Positions 1-7,218 of a stretch of DNA of 64,000 nucleotides are shown in pieces (the first letter of the stretch is position 1; every line of letters begins with the position of its first letter). The DNA comes from Ectopseudomonas toyotomiensis (lineage in GTDB: Bacteria; Pseudomonadota; Gammaproteobacteria; Pseudomonadales; Pseudomonadaceae). The stretch spans positions 124,001 to 188,000 of the forward strand of contig NZ_FOXK01000003.1 in NCBI RefSeq assembly GCF_900115695.1. Reading direction: 5' to 3'. A program made the position numbers and the translations under genes. The notes under the pieces were generated by a model. That model ran no database searches, was not told the origin of the DNA, and saw nothing but the letters and a program-made list of their open reading frames with translations.

Positions 1-972
1 GGCGTGCCGGCGGTGTCCTACACCGGCAACCAGGTGCGCATCCTCACCGACAGCGCGCACAACAAGGCGCGCATTCTGCAGATCGATGACCAGAAGATTC
101 GTACTGATCTCAAGGCCGGTCGCGTCGTCGTCGTCGCCGGCTTCCAGGGTGTCGACGAGCACGGCAACATTACCACCCTCGGTCGTGGTGGTTCCGACAC
201 CACTGGTGTGGCTCTGGCGGCGGCGTTGAAAGCCGACGAGTGCCAGATCTACACCGACGTCGATGGTGTCTACACCACCGACCCGCGCGTGGTGCCCAAG
301 GCTCAGCGTCTGGAAAAGATCACCTTCGAAGAGATGCTGGAAATGGCCAGCCTCGGCTCCAAGGTGCTGCAGATTCGTTCGGTGGAGTTCGCCGGCAAGT
401 ACAACGTCCCGCTGCGCGTCCTGCACAGCTTTCAGGAGGGGCCGGGCACCCTCATTACCCTTGATGAAGAGGAATCCATGGAACAGCCGATCATTTCCGG
501 CATCGCTTTCAACCGCGACGAAGCCAAGCTGACCATCCGTGGGGTACCGGATATCCCCGGCATCGCCTTCAAGATTCTCGGCCCGATCAGCGCCGCCAAC
601 ATCGAAGTGGACATGATCGTGCAGAACGTCTCGCACGATAACACCACCGATTTCACCTTCACCGTGCACCGCAACGACTACAACAACGCCCTCGGCGTGC
701 TGCAGAAGACTGCAGACGAGCTGGGCGCCCGTGAAGTGGTCGGCGACACCAATATCGCCAAGGTGTCCATCGTCGGTGTCGGTATGCGCTCCCATGCCGG
801 TGTTGCCAGCCGTATGTTCGAAGCTCTGGCCAAGGAGACCATCAACATCCAGATGATCTCCACCTCCGAGATCAAGGTTTCCGTGGTGATCGAGGAGAAG
901 TATCTGGAGCTGGCGGTACGCGCTCTGCATACCGCTTTCGAGCTGGATGCCCCGGCCCGACAGGGCGAGTGA
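1..972 (+). CDS. lysC: Aspartate kinase, 3' part (5' end outside window)
   Basis: Phosphorylates aspartate, the first step towards lysine, threonine and methionine. The reading frame is open from base 1, so about the first 90 residues of this roughly 411-residue family are missing. What remains is the end of the amino acid kinase domain (RGGSDTTGVALAAALKA, then YTDVDGVYTTDPR) followed by the regulatory ACT domains, which start near MEQPIISGIAF (base 478) and include GVGMRSHAGVASRMF. The ATG at 478 has a GAGGA motif 5 to 9 bases upstream and could start a separate beta subunit. A hairpin terminator follows the stop and rsmA lies downstream, the usual Pseudomonas order. Confidence 0.97.
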   Translation, partial: GVPAVSYTGNQVRILTDSAHNKARILQIDDQKIRTDLKAGRVVVVAGFQGVDEHGNITTLGRGGSDTTGVALAAALKADECQIYTDVDGVYTTDPRVVPKAQRLEKITFEEMLEMASLGSKVLQIRSVEFAGKYNVPLRVLHSFQEGPGTLITLDEEESMEQPIISGIAFNRDEAKLTIRGVPDIPGIAFKILGPISAANIEVDMIVQNVSHDNTTDFTFTVHRNDYNNALGVLQKTADELGAREVVGDTNIAKVSIVGVGMRSHAGVASRMFEALAKETINIQMISTSEIKVSVVIEEKYLELAVRALHTAFELDAPARQGE

Positions 973-984
973 TTCAACTGATTT

Positions 985-1020
985 GAAAGGCGCGGCTGGT
1001 TCCGCGCCTTTCGTCTTTTT
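985..1020 (+). terminator. Intrinsic terminator after lysC
   Basis: GAAAGGCGCGG (985-995) pairs with CCGCGCCTTTC (1002-1012) around a six-base loop and is followed by a T-rich tail to about 1020. It separates lysC from rsmA. Confidence 0.85.
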
Positions 1021-1163
1021 GACTGGCATGTGGGAACTTTCTTTCTGCGCGCGCTGGTCAATACTTGGGTGGAGGCTTTCAGGCTTGATTTAGCGGGAAG
1101 CCGGCACCATTTTCTTTTTGCAGACTGTTGTCCTGAGAAATGTAATCCGTTGAGGAGAAAGGA

Positions 1164-1349
1164 ATGCTGATTCTGACTCGCCGGGTCGGAGAGACCCTGA
1201 TGGTCGGTGATGATGTGACTGTCACCGTGTTGGGTGTGAAAGGTAACCAGGTGCGCATTGGTGTCAATGCGCCGAAAGAGGTTGCCGTACACCGTGAAGA
1301 AATCTACCAGCGCATCCAGAAAGAGAAGGGTGACGAACCAAGCCACTAA
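1164..1349 (+). CDS. csrA: Carbon storage regulator RsmA/CsrA
   Basis: A 61-residue RNA-binding protein that represses translation by binding GGA-containing leaders; in pseudomonads (as RsmA) it is counteracted by small RNAs made under GacS/GacA control. The start [18 protein letters not shown] and the core [21 protein letters not shown] are diagnostic, and length matches the family. The C-terminal part [12 protein letters not shown] carries the conserved arginine (R44) that contacts RNA. An AGGAGAAAGGA ribosome site sits just before the ATG. The gacS gene, which acts in the same cascade, lies in this window at 48570-51320. Confidence 0.98.
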
Positions 1350-1410
1350 TTTTTCTACAAATTTTTGTTTGCAAACGGGGAAAACATGTTTATCATGCGC
1401 CCCGTGTTGC

Positions 1411-1501
1411 GGAGAGGTGGCCGAGTGGCCGAAGGCGCTCCCCTGCTAAGGGAGTACACCTCAAAAGGGTGTCGGGGGTTCGAATCCCCCCTTCTCCGCC
1501 A
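1411..1501 (+). tRNA. tRNA-Ser (anticodon GCT)
   Basis: A 91-base class II tRNA with encoded CCA. The acceptor GGAGAGG pairs with CTTCTCC (one G-T pair), discriminator G1498, CCA 1499-1501. Anticodon stem CTCCC/GGGAG encloses CTGCTAA, with GCT at 1445-1447. A long variable arm and the GGTTCGAATCC T-arm are present. Confidence 0.97.
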
Positions 1502-1571
1502 TTATTCAGCGAGTCAGGCGTAAGCCGGGCTGGCGAATCACCAGAGGTGATCTGGTATAAAAACACCAAAC

Positions 1572-1648
1572 GGACTCATAGCTCAGCTGGATAGAGTACT
1601 CGGCTACGAACCGAGCGGTCGGAGGTTCGAATCCTCCTGAGTCCGCCA
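1572..1648 (+). tRNA. tRNA-Arg (anticodon ACG), copy 1
   Basis: A 77-base tRNA with CCA encoded. The acceptor GGACTCA pairs perfectly with TGAGTCC; anticodon stem CTCGG/CCGAG encloses CTACGAA with ACG at 1606-1608, a site normally edited by TadA to ICG. It is identical to the second copy at 1723-1799. Confidence 0.97.
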
Positions 1649-1722
1649 TATTCAATGGCTTGCATCGCTGCAAGCTATTTTGTTTCAACCAGTGGTGATC
1701 TGGTCTAAAAGCGCCAAAGTGT

Positions 1723-1799
1723 GGACTCATAGCTCAGCTGGATAGAGTACTCGGCTACGAACCGAGCGGTCGGAGGTTCGAATCCTCCTGAGTCCGCCA
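1723..1799 (+). tRNA. tRNA-Arg (anticodon ACG), copy 2
   Basis: Identical in sequence to the tRNA at 1572-1648. About 30 bases upstream are also shared (CCAG-x-GGTGATCTGG followed by TAAAA-x-C-x-CCAAA, starting at 1541 and 1689), so the duplication includes flanking leader DNA. A terminator follows directly. Confidence 0.97.
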
Positions 1800-1804
1800 T
1801 ACCC

Positions 1805-1835
1805 AAAGGGCCTGCAGCGATGCAGGCCCTTTTCT
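1805..1835 (+). terminator. Intrinsic terminator of the tRNA cluster
   Basis: AAAGGGCCTGCA (1805-1816) and TGCAGGCCCTTT (1821-1832) form a perfect 12-bp stem with a GCGA loop, followed by TCTTT. It ends the tRNA transcript before the convergent gene at 1843. Confidence 0.9.
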
Positions 1836-1842
1836 TTGCGCA

Positions 1843-2337
1843 TCATTTCTTCACGCAGCCGGCTTCGTCGAAGCTGACCTGCCGGCTGCTGCCGCCTTTG
1901 CGTTTTTCGCGATAGTGATAGCGCTGCTGCCCATTGCTGCTCGTGACTCTGTCCGGCTTGCCCAGGCTGCTTTCCACGTCGGTTCTGCTCATGCCGCGGC
2001 GCACTTCCTTGCGGATGATTGCCTGGCGCCTCTCGCTACTGGTCAGCAGGTTGCCGCAGCCATCGTCCTGTTGACCGACGATGACCACCTCGCCACTGCT
2101 TGCCGAGGCAGCTGTCGTGCGTCGGCCTGGGTCGGCCAGAGGGATTGGCTTGCCGCTGCTGGGCGTGTGGTTGCGCGCATCCTGCAGATGCTGCTGCTGA
2201 TCGTCGTTGCAGCCGTGGCGGGTGAAGGTGATATGGCCGTCAGCGTCGACGCAGCGGAACACGCTGGCGGCCGAGCTGTCTGCAATAGGGTAGAGAAGCG
2301 CAGCGGCCAGTAGCGCTGCGACGTGCTGTCCTCGCAT
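1843..2337 (-). CDS. DUF4124 domain-containing exported protein
   Basis: A 164-residue protein with an N-terminal signal peptide (MRGQHVAALLAAALLYPIAD, cleavage probably after SSAA) and then VFRCVDADGHITFT, typical of the DUF4124 domain, a short periplasmic module of unknown function. The C-terminal half has the RRGMSRTDVESSLGKPDRV pattern resembling the MxxxxVxxxLGxP motif of SmpA/BamE-like folds, followed by a conserved FDEAGCVKK end. Molecular function is unknown. It is transcribed alone, convergent with the tRNA cluster. Confidence 0.8.
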   Translation of the reverse strand: MRGQHVAALLAAALLYPIADSSAASVFRCVDADGHITFTRHGCNDDQQQHLQDARNHTPSSGKPIPLADPGRRTTAASASSGEVVIVGQQDDGCGNLLTSSERRQAIIRKEVRRGMSRTDVESSLGKPDRVTSSNGQQRYHYREKRKGGSSRQVSFDEAGCVKK

Positions 2338-2660
2338 GAATCGTCCTCCCTGACGTTTGCCTGCTTCAGGTTAGACCTTTTTTTCGCGCTCGCCAGGGTG
2401 TCCTGGCGGGGAGCGCTGACGTCGCATAGCCAGGTTTTCATGCGAGATCGAAGTTTGTGATGCAAGCAGTTGTTCTTGCCGCGCTTTTGTCACGTACAAA
2501 GCTGTTTTGCGGTGTTATCATTCGCCGCGTCAGCCCCGCCGGGGCTTGTGGAATACCACCATGGACTTACCCAGTAGTTACTCAATACTCCCCTCGCACA
2601 ATCGTGTAAGACCTGATTGATCCCCTCTGGCGTGCCCGCCAACTGGGGGTGGAGCGCGCT
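2338..2660. other. Intergenic region with mgtE leader hairpins
   Basis: 323 bases between divergent genes with no convincing reading frame. A GC-rich dyad AGCCCC-GCC-GGGGCT lies at 2532-2546. A second hairpin at 2622-2648 pairs CCCC (2622-2625) with GGGG (2645-2648), with GGCG/CGCC inside it, and takes in the G-rich Shine-Dalgarno region of mgtE. I recognise no known riboswitch. Confidence 0.5.
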
Positions 2661-4103
2661 ATGACTGAAGTAGAAGCCAAAAAGCCGCAAGAAAGCTTGC
2701 AGGATCGCCTGGCCCAGGTGATCGAACTGCTACATCGGCACAAACTGGTCGAAGACCTGACTCATCGTCAGGAAGGCCAGCATCACGACCGGGTCGAGAA
2801 CCTGGTGCATCGTCAGAATCTCGTCGAGCTGCAGCGCAAGCTCGAAGATCTGCACCCTGCTGACATCGCCCACATCCTCGAAGCCTTGCCGCTCGACGAG
2901 CGTCTGACCGTCTGGCAGCTGGTCAAGGCCGAGCGCGATGGCGACATCCTGCTGGAGGTCTCCGACGCGGTACGGGAAACCCTGATCGCCGACATGGACG
3001 ATCACGAGATTCTCGCTGCGGCCAAGGACCTGGACGCCGACGAACTCGCCGACCTGGCGCCGGAACTGCCGCGCGACGTCGTTCATGAGCTGATGGAATC
3101 GCTCGACGCCCAGCAGCGCGAGCGCGTGCGTTCGGCCCTGTCCTACGAAGAGGATCAGGTCGGTGCGCTGATGGACTTCGAGATGGTCACCATCCGCGAG
3201 GACGTCAGCCTGGAAGTGGTATTGCGCTACCTGCGCCGCCTGAAAGAGCTACCGGGCCATACCGACAAGCTGTTCGTGGTCGATTACGATGGCGTACTCA
3301 AGGGCGTACTACCGATCAAGCGCCTGTTGGTCAACGACCCGGACAAGCAGGTCGGCGAAGTCATGGCCGACGATCCGGTGAGTTTTCACCCGGACGAGGA
3401 CGGCTACGACGCCGCTCAGGCCTTCGAGCGTTACGACCTGATTTCCGCCCCGGTGGTGGACAAGAACGGCAAGCTGATTGGCCGTCTGACCATCGACGAG
3501 ATGGTCGACCTGATTCGTGAGGAAAGCGAAAGCGAAGTGCTGAACATGGCCGGTCTGCGCGAGGAGGAAGACATCTTCGCCTCGGTGTGGAAGTCGGTTC
3601 GCAACCGCTGGGCCTGGCTGGCGATCAACCTGGTCACCGCATTCCTCGCTTCGCGTGTGATCGGCCTGTTCGAAGGCTCGATCGAGAAGCTGGTGGCGCT
3701 GGCGGCGCTGATGCCCATCGTTGCCGGTATCGGCGGCAACTCGGGCAACCAGACCATCACCATGATCGTACGCGCCATGGCGCTGGATCAGGTCAGCACC
3801 GGCAATACCAAGCGTCTGGTACGCAAGGAGCTGGGTGTTTCCCTGATCAACGGCATTCTCTGGGGGGGCGTGATCGGCGCCGTCGCCTATGGGCTCTACG
3901 GCAGTTGGTCGCTGGGCGTGGTGATGACCGCGGCAATGACGCTGAACCTGTTGTTGGCGGCGCTGATGGGGGTGCTGATCCCCATGACCCTGGCACGCCT
4001 GGGGCGCGACCCGGCCATGGGGGCCAGCGTGATGATCACTGCCATGACCGACAGCGGCGGTTTCTTCATCTTCCTGGGGCTGGCGTCGATCTTCCTGCTG
4101 TAG
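2661..4103 (+). CDS. mgtE: Magnesium transporter MgtE
   Basis: A 480-residue inner-membrane Mg2+ channel/transporter. The N domain (helical, residues about 40-160, ALPLDERLTVWQLV) is followed by two CBS motifs that sense cytoplasmic Mg2+ (VVDYDGVLKGVLPIKRLLV and APVVDKNGKLIGRLTIDEMV) and then five membrane helices containing PIVAGIGGNSGNQT and MTAMTDSGGFFIFLGLASI, the pore signatures. The ATG at 2661 is preferred over an upstream GTG at 2649 because GGGGGTGGAG lies at the right distance. The 5' leader can fold over this site. It converges with the gene ending at 4110, leaving six bases. Confidence 0.97.
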   Translation: MTEVEAKKPQESLQDRLAQVIELLHRHKLVEDLTHRQEGQHHDRVENLVHRQNLVELQRKLEDLHPADIAHILEALPLDERLTVWQLVKAERDGDILLEVSDAVRETLIADMDDHEILAAAKDLDADELADLAPELPRDVVHELMESLDAQQRERVRSALSYEEDQVGALMDFEMVTIREDVSLEVVLRYLRRLKELPGHTDKLFVVDYDGVLKGVLPIKRLLVNDPDKQVGEVMADDPVSFHPDEDGYDAAQAFERYDLISAPVVDKNGKLIGRLTIDEMVDLIREESESEVLNMAGLREEEDIFASVWKSVRNRWAWLAINLVTAFLASRVIGLFEGSIEKLVALAALMPIVAGIGGNSGNQTITMIVRAMALDQVSTGNTKRLVRKELGVSLINGILWGGVIGAVAYGLYGSWSLGVVMTAAMTLNLLLAALMGVLIPMTLARLGRDPAMGASVMITAMTDSGGFFIFLGLASIFLL

Positions 4104-4109
4104 GTCCCG

Positions 4110-4571
4110 TCAGTTCATCAGCTCGACCAGTCGCCAGGTATCGAGAAAGGCCGTGACCCGGGTGATCTGGCCGTTCTCCAGCTGCATGTGCCAGGAGTAA
4201 CTGTTCTCGTAGCGACTGCCGTCCTTGGCGGTCGCCTGGCCATCCCAGTGCACGACCACGTAAGGCCCTTGCGCCACGATCTGGCGGACGGTGGGTACGA
4301 TGGGCGTGGCCAGTTTGTCAGTGATGGGTTTGACTGCATCTTCCATGAACGCCTCTCGCGTGCGGTAAGTCCCGGAGTAGGGGCTGCTGCCGGCCACGAC
4401 CCAGACGGCGTCATCGGCCAGCAACTGGAAGATGCCGCCCTGGCCTGCGCGCCAATCATCGAAGGCTTTCTGAATCAGGGCCTGATTGGCCGCGGTGTTG
4501 TCACTTGCCCAGGCCGGGAGGCAGAGGGAGGCGCTCAGTAGCAATACGGCGATGATCTTGTGCATGTTCAT
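4110..4571 (-). CDS. Exported NTF2-like (SnoaL/DUF4440-type) protein
   Basis: 153 residues with a signal peptide (MNMHKIIAVLLLSASLCLPAWASD). The mature part has the NTF2-like cone fold pattern: helix NQALIQKAFDDWRAG, FQLLADDAVWVVAGSSPYSG, then FMEDAVKPI and a C-terminal sheet VVVHWDGQATAKDG and ITRVTAFLDTWRL. Related proteins include ketosteroid isomerase-like enzymes, but no specific reaction can be assigned. The ATG at 4571 has AAGGA nine bases upstream; the ATG at 4577 is too close to it. It is the last gene of a three-gene set with Atu4866 and SDR proteins. Confidence 0.75.
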   Translation of the reverse strand: MNMHKIIAVLLLSASLCLPAWASDNTAANQALIQKAFDDWRAGQGGIFQLLADDAVWVVAGSSPYSGTYRTREAFMEDAVKPITDKLATPIVPTVRQIVAQGPYVVVHWDGQATAKDGSRYENSYSWHMQLENGQITRVTAFLDTWRLVELMN

Positions 4572-4600
4572 GGGCATTTTTCCTTGGCTGATGAATAGCG

Positions 4601-4930
4601 TTATTCGTCTATTGGGTCGCTTTTGCGGCGCAGTACCATGCCGCCGTGGTAGAGCACGTCGTTGATGAATTCGCCGTCGGCGGTAAACCCGGTGTCGTCG
4701 ACGTAGTCGATGTGGTTGCCGGTAACGCGGTAGTTGCCCTGGTAGGCGCTTTCGCGATTGCCGCGTGCCTCGTCATAACGGCCGTTGGCCAATAGCTCAT
4801 GGCGGACATGGCCGTCGTCCGTTACCCACATGCCTACGTAAGGATGCGGGTGCTCGGATTGCGCCATTGCCACGCCGGGTAGCAAGGCGCCGCTGATCAG
4901 CAGTACCGCGACGGTGTTCTTCGCTGACAT
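4601..4930 (-). CDS. Atu4866-family exported protein
   Basis: 109 residues: signal peptide MSAKNTVAVLLISGALLPGVAMA, then a short beta-rich domain HPYVGMWVTDDGHVRHELL...GRYDEARGNRESAYQGNYRVTGNHIDYVDDTGFTADGEF...HGGM, which I recognise as the Atu4866 family, a small lipocalin-like fold of unknown function. The ATG at 4930 follows GGAG at good spacing; an upstream ATG at 4945 overlaps the SDR stop (ATGA), so translation may be coupled. Usually found beside SDR oxidoreductases, as here. Confidence 0.8.
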   Translation of the reverse strand: MSAKNTVAVLLISGALLPGVAMAQSEHPHPYVGMWVTDDGHVRHELLANGRYDEARGNRESAYQGNYRVTGNHIDYVDDTGFTADGEFINDVLYHGGMVLRRKSDPIDE

Positions 4931-4941
4931 GGTGGTCTCCA

Positions 4942-5664
4942 TCAATGGGGGCTGGCGGTTGGGCGCACGATCAGTTCGCTGACGTCGACGTCATCGGGCT
5001 GTTCGACTGCATAGGCCACGGCGCGGGCGATGGCGTCCGGGGTGATGGCGACGCGACGGAAAGCTTGCATCGCCTCGCGCGCACTGGCGTCGGAGATGCT
5101 GTCGGCCAGTTCGGACTCGACCACGCCAGGGCAGATGGTGGTGACGCGAATGCGCTCGCTTTCCTGGCGCAGGCCGTCGGAAATCGCCCAGACGGCATAT
5201 TTGGTGGCGCAGTAGACCGCTGCTGTCGGCGATACGGCGTGGGCGCCGATGGAGGCGATATTGATGACCTGGCCGCGTCCGCGTTCTTCCATGCCTGGCA
5301 GTACGGCGGCGATACCGTGCAGCACGCCCCTGATGTTGACGTCGATCATGCGATTCCACTCATCCACTTTCAGGGCATTGAGCGGCGACAGTGGCATGAC
5401 CCCGGCGTTGTTGATGATAACGTCGACGGGGCCGTGCTGGGCTTCGGCATGCTCGACGAACGCCTGCATGTCGTGTAGCTGGCTGACGTCGAGGGCGCGG
5501 CAGGAGGCGTGTTGACCTTGTGCCTGCAGTTCTTCTACCAGTGCCTGCAGGCGCTCGATGCGCCGTGCACCGAGGGCTACGTGATGACCCAGGCTTGCCA
5601 GGTGCCTGGCGGTGGCTTCGCCGATGCCGCTGCTGGCGCCGGTGATGAGGATGACTTTGCTCAT
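4942..5664 (-). CDS. SDR family NAD(P)-dependent oxidoreductase
   Basis: A 240-residue classical short-chain dehydrogenase. TGASSGIGEATARHL at the N-terminus is the TGxxxGxG cofactor motif, followed by NNAG, the catalytic Ser in INIASIGAHAVS and the YCATK (YxxxK) active site, and ICPGVVESEL. ARR after the second beta strand suggests NADPH preference. Substrate unknown. The start at 5664 has GGAGA upstream. It is the first gene of a three-gene operon and is transcribed divergently from an AraC-type regulator that probably controls it. Confidence 0.9.
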   Translation of the reverse strand: MSKVILITGASSGIGEATARHLASLGHHVALGARRIERLQALVEELQAQGQHASCRALDVSQLHDMQAFVEHAEAQHGPVDVIINNAGVMPLSPLNALKVDEWNRMIDVNIRGVLHGIAAVLPGMEERGRGQVINIASIGAHAVSPTAAVYCATKYAVWAISDGLRQESERIRVTTICPGVVESELADSISDASAREAMQAFRRVAITPDAIARAVAYAVEQPDDVDVSELIVRPTASPH

Positions 5665-5806
5665 GTCGGTCTCCATTGCGTTATGGAGCGTCCATGCTAG
5701 GCAGGGGCCGGCCGGCTGCTAAGTCTCGTTACTCTTTCGATATTGCCTGTTTCTATTGAATGCTCCCTACAATGCCCGGGTATCGATAACGAGTCGAAAG
5801 CGGCGC

Positions 5807-6736
5807 ATGAGCATGAGTCCTGAGAGCATCAAGCGACGTATGGTCGAACTGATGCTGCGTCTGGCCCCCGAGGAGGGGTACACCGCGGCGCAGCTCGATG
5901 GGGTGACCTTCATGCGCTCCAATCGCTCGCTGCCGGTTACCCCGGCGTTGTATGAGCCGAGCATCGTGATCGTGATCCAGGGGCGCAAGAGTGGGCTGCA
6001 CGACGGCAATCTGTATGTTTACGATGCGCAGCACTATCTGGTACTGGCGCTGCCCCTGCCGTTCTCCATCGAAACCGAGGCCAGTGCCGAAGAGCCCATG
6101 CTGGGGGTGGCGCTGCGAGTCGACCCGCTGTTGGTGGCCGAGCTGGTCATGGAACTGGAAGAGCCCCAGCCAGCTCACCCGGCAACGCTTTATTCCAGCC
6201 CTATGGATGCGCGCCTGAGTGACGCCACGTTGCGCCTGCTGGAGGCCCTGGCTGACCCTGAGGAGGTGCGCCTGCTCGGTCCATCGATTCTGCGTGAGAT
6301 CGTCTTTCGCGTGCTGCAGGGTGAGCAGGGCAATGGCCTGCGCGCGACCCTGGCGCAGAACAGTCATTTCGGTCGTATCGCGCGCGTCCTGCAGCGGATT
6401 CACCGGGATTATCAGCAATCGCTCGATGTGCCTTCGCTGGCCGAAGTCGCCAGCATGAGCGTGCCGACCTTCCATGTGCATTTCAAAGCAATGACCAGCC
6501 GTTCACCGCTGCAGTACCTCAAGGCCATTCGCCTGCATCAGGCGCGCCTGTTGATGATCCGCAACGACATGAGTGCGCTCAGCGCTGCACAGCGCGTCGG
6601 GTATGAAAGCCCGTCGCAGTTCAATCGGGAGTTCAAGCGTCTGTTCGGGCGTACCCCTGGTGATGAGACACGTCACTTCAAGACCCTGCTGAGGCTGGCT
6701 CCCGCCGTTGATACCGCGGCTCGCTCGGCATCCTGA
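5807..6736 (+). CDS. AraC family transcriptional regulator
   Basis: 309 residues. The N-terminal AraC_N (cupin-like) domain shows LYEPSIVIVIQGRKSGLHDGNLYVYDAQHYLVLALPLP, and the C-terminal double helix-turn-helix domain runs from about residue 200 (IARVLQRIHRDYQQSLDVPSLAEVASMSVPTFHVHFKAMTSRSPLQYLK to AAQRVGYESPSQFNREFKRLFGRTP). The ATG at 5807 (or 5813) fits homologues better than the in-frame TTG at 5756. The 142-base divergent gap to the SDR gene suggests that it activates that operon; related regulators respond to aldehydes or similar small molecules. Confidence 0.9.
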   Translation: MSMSPESIKRRMVELMLRLAPEEGYTAAQLDGVTFMRSNRSLPVTPALYEPSIVIVIQGRKSGLHDGNLYVYDAQHYLVLALPLPFSIETEASAEEPMLGVALRVDPLLVAELVMELEEPQPAHPATLYSSPMDARLSDATLRLLEALADPEEVRLLGPSILREIVFRVLQGEQGNGLRATLAQNSHFGRIARVLQRIHRDYQQSLDVPSLAEVASMSVPTFHVHFKAMTSRSPLQYLKAIRLHQARLLMIRNDMSALSAAQRVGYESPSQFNREFKRLFGRTPGDETRHFKTLLRLAPAVDTAARSAS

Positions 6737-6768
6737 GGCTGCGCTCGCCAGGCCTGTCTGCTTCTTTG

Positions 6769-6793
6769 GTAGTGGGTGCTGATAGACCACTAC
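6769..6793. other. Small inverted repeat upstream of oadG
   Basis: GTAGTGG (6769-6775) and CCACTAC (6787-6793) form a 7-bp dyad, without a T-tract, in the 201-base gap between the AraC gene and oadGAB. It could be an operator or an mRNA hairpin; nothing decides between them. Confidence 0.35.
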
Positions 6794-6937
6794 ATAAATA
6801 GCCCGTTCGGCCCTTTTGGCGTTTGCTTCAAACGCTTGTTTCACGCTAAGGTTCGCCAGCTTTGCCCAGGTACTGACTCTGGGCGCTCCTAATCAATAAT
6901 GAACGCAGCCGCTTAGCTGCTGGCCAAAGGAGCCAAG

Positions 6938-7195
6938 ATGACCCCCAGTGAACTGCTGCTCGAGGGTGTCGAACTCATGCTGTTCGGCATGGGCTTCGTA
7001 TTTGTCTTTCTGGTGTTGCTGGTGGGTGTGGTCAGTCTGATGTCACGTCTGATCGCGACCTTCGCTCCGCCCGCGCCGACCCCGGCCATTTCTTCTCCAG
7101 CGCCTAGTGTCAAGTCGGCCAGCCATGGGCCAGATGCAGAGACACTGGCCGCCATCCAATCCGCTATTGCCCAGCACCGCGCACGCCGCGGTTGA
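6938..7195 (+). CDS. oadG: Oxaloacetate decarboxylase gamma chain (OadG)
   Basis: 85 residues with a single N-terminal membrane helix ([24 protein letters not shown]) followed by a proline-rich linker and a short hydrophilic tail, the standard build of the small subunit that assembles the Na+-pumping oxaloacetate decarboxylase. AAAGGAG precedes the ATG. The Na+ decarboxylase order oadG-oadA-oadB is intact here. Confidence 0.88.
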   Translation: MTPSELLLEGVELMLFGMGFVFVFLVLLVGVVSLMSRLIATFAPPAPTPAISSPAPSVKSASHGPDAETLAAIQSAIAQHRARRG

Positions 7196-7218
7196 TCAGG
7201 TTCAGAGGGAGCACCTGT

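Noticed and set aside
2338..2660. Known Mg2+ riboswitch (M-box) before mgtE
   Set aside because: I could not find the conserved M-box blocks; only generic hairpins are visible.
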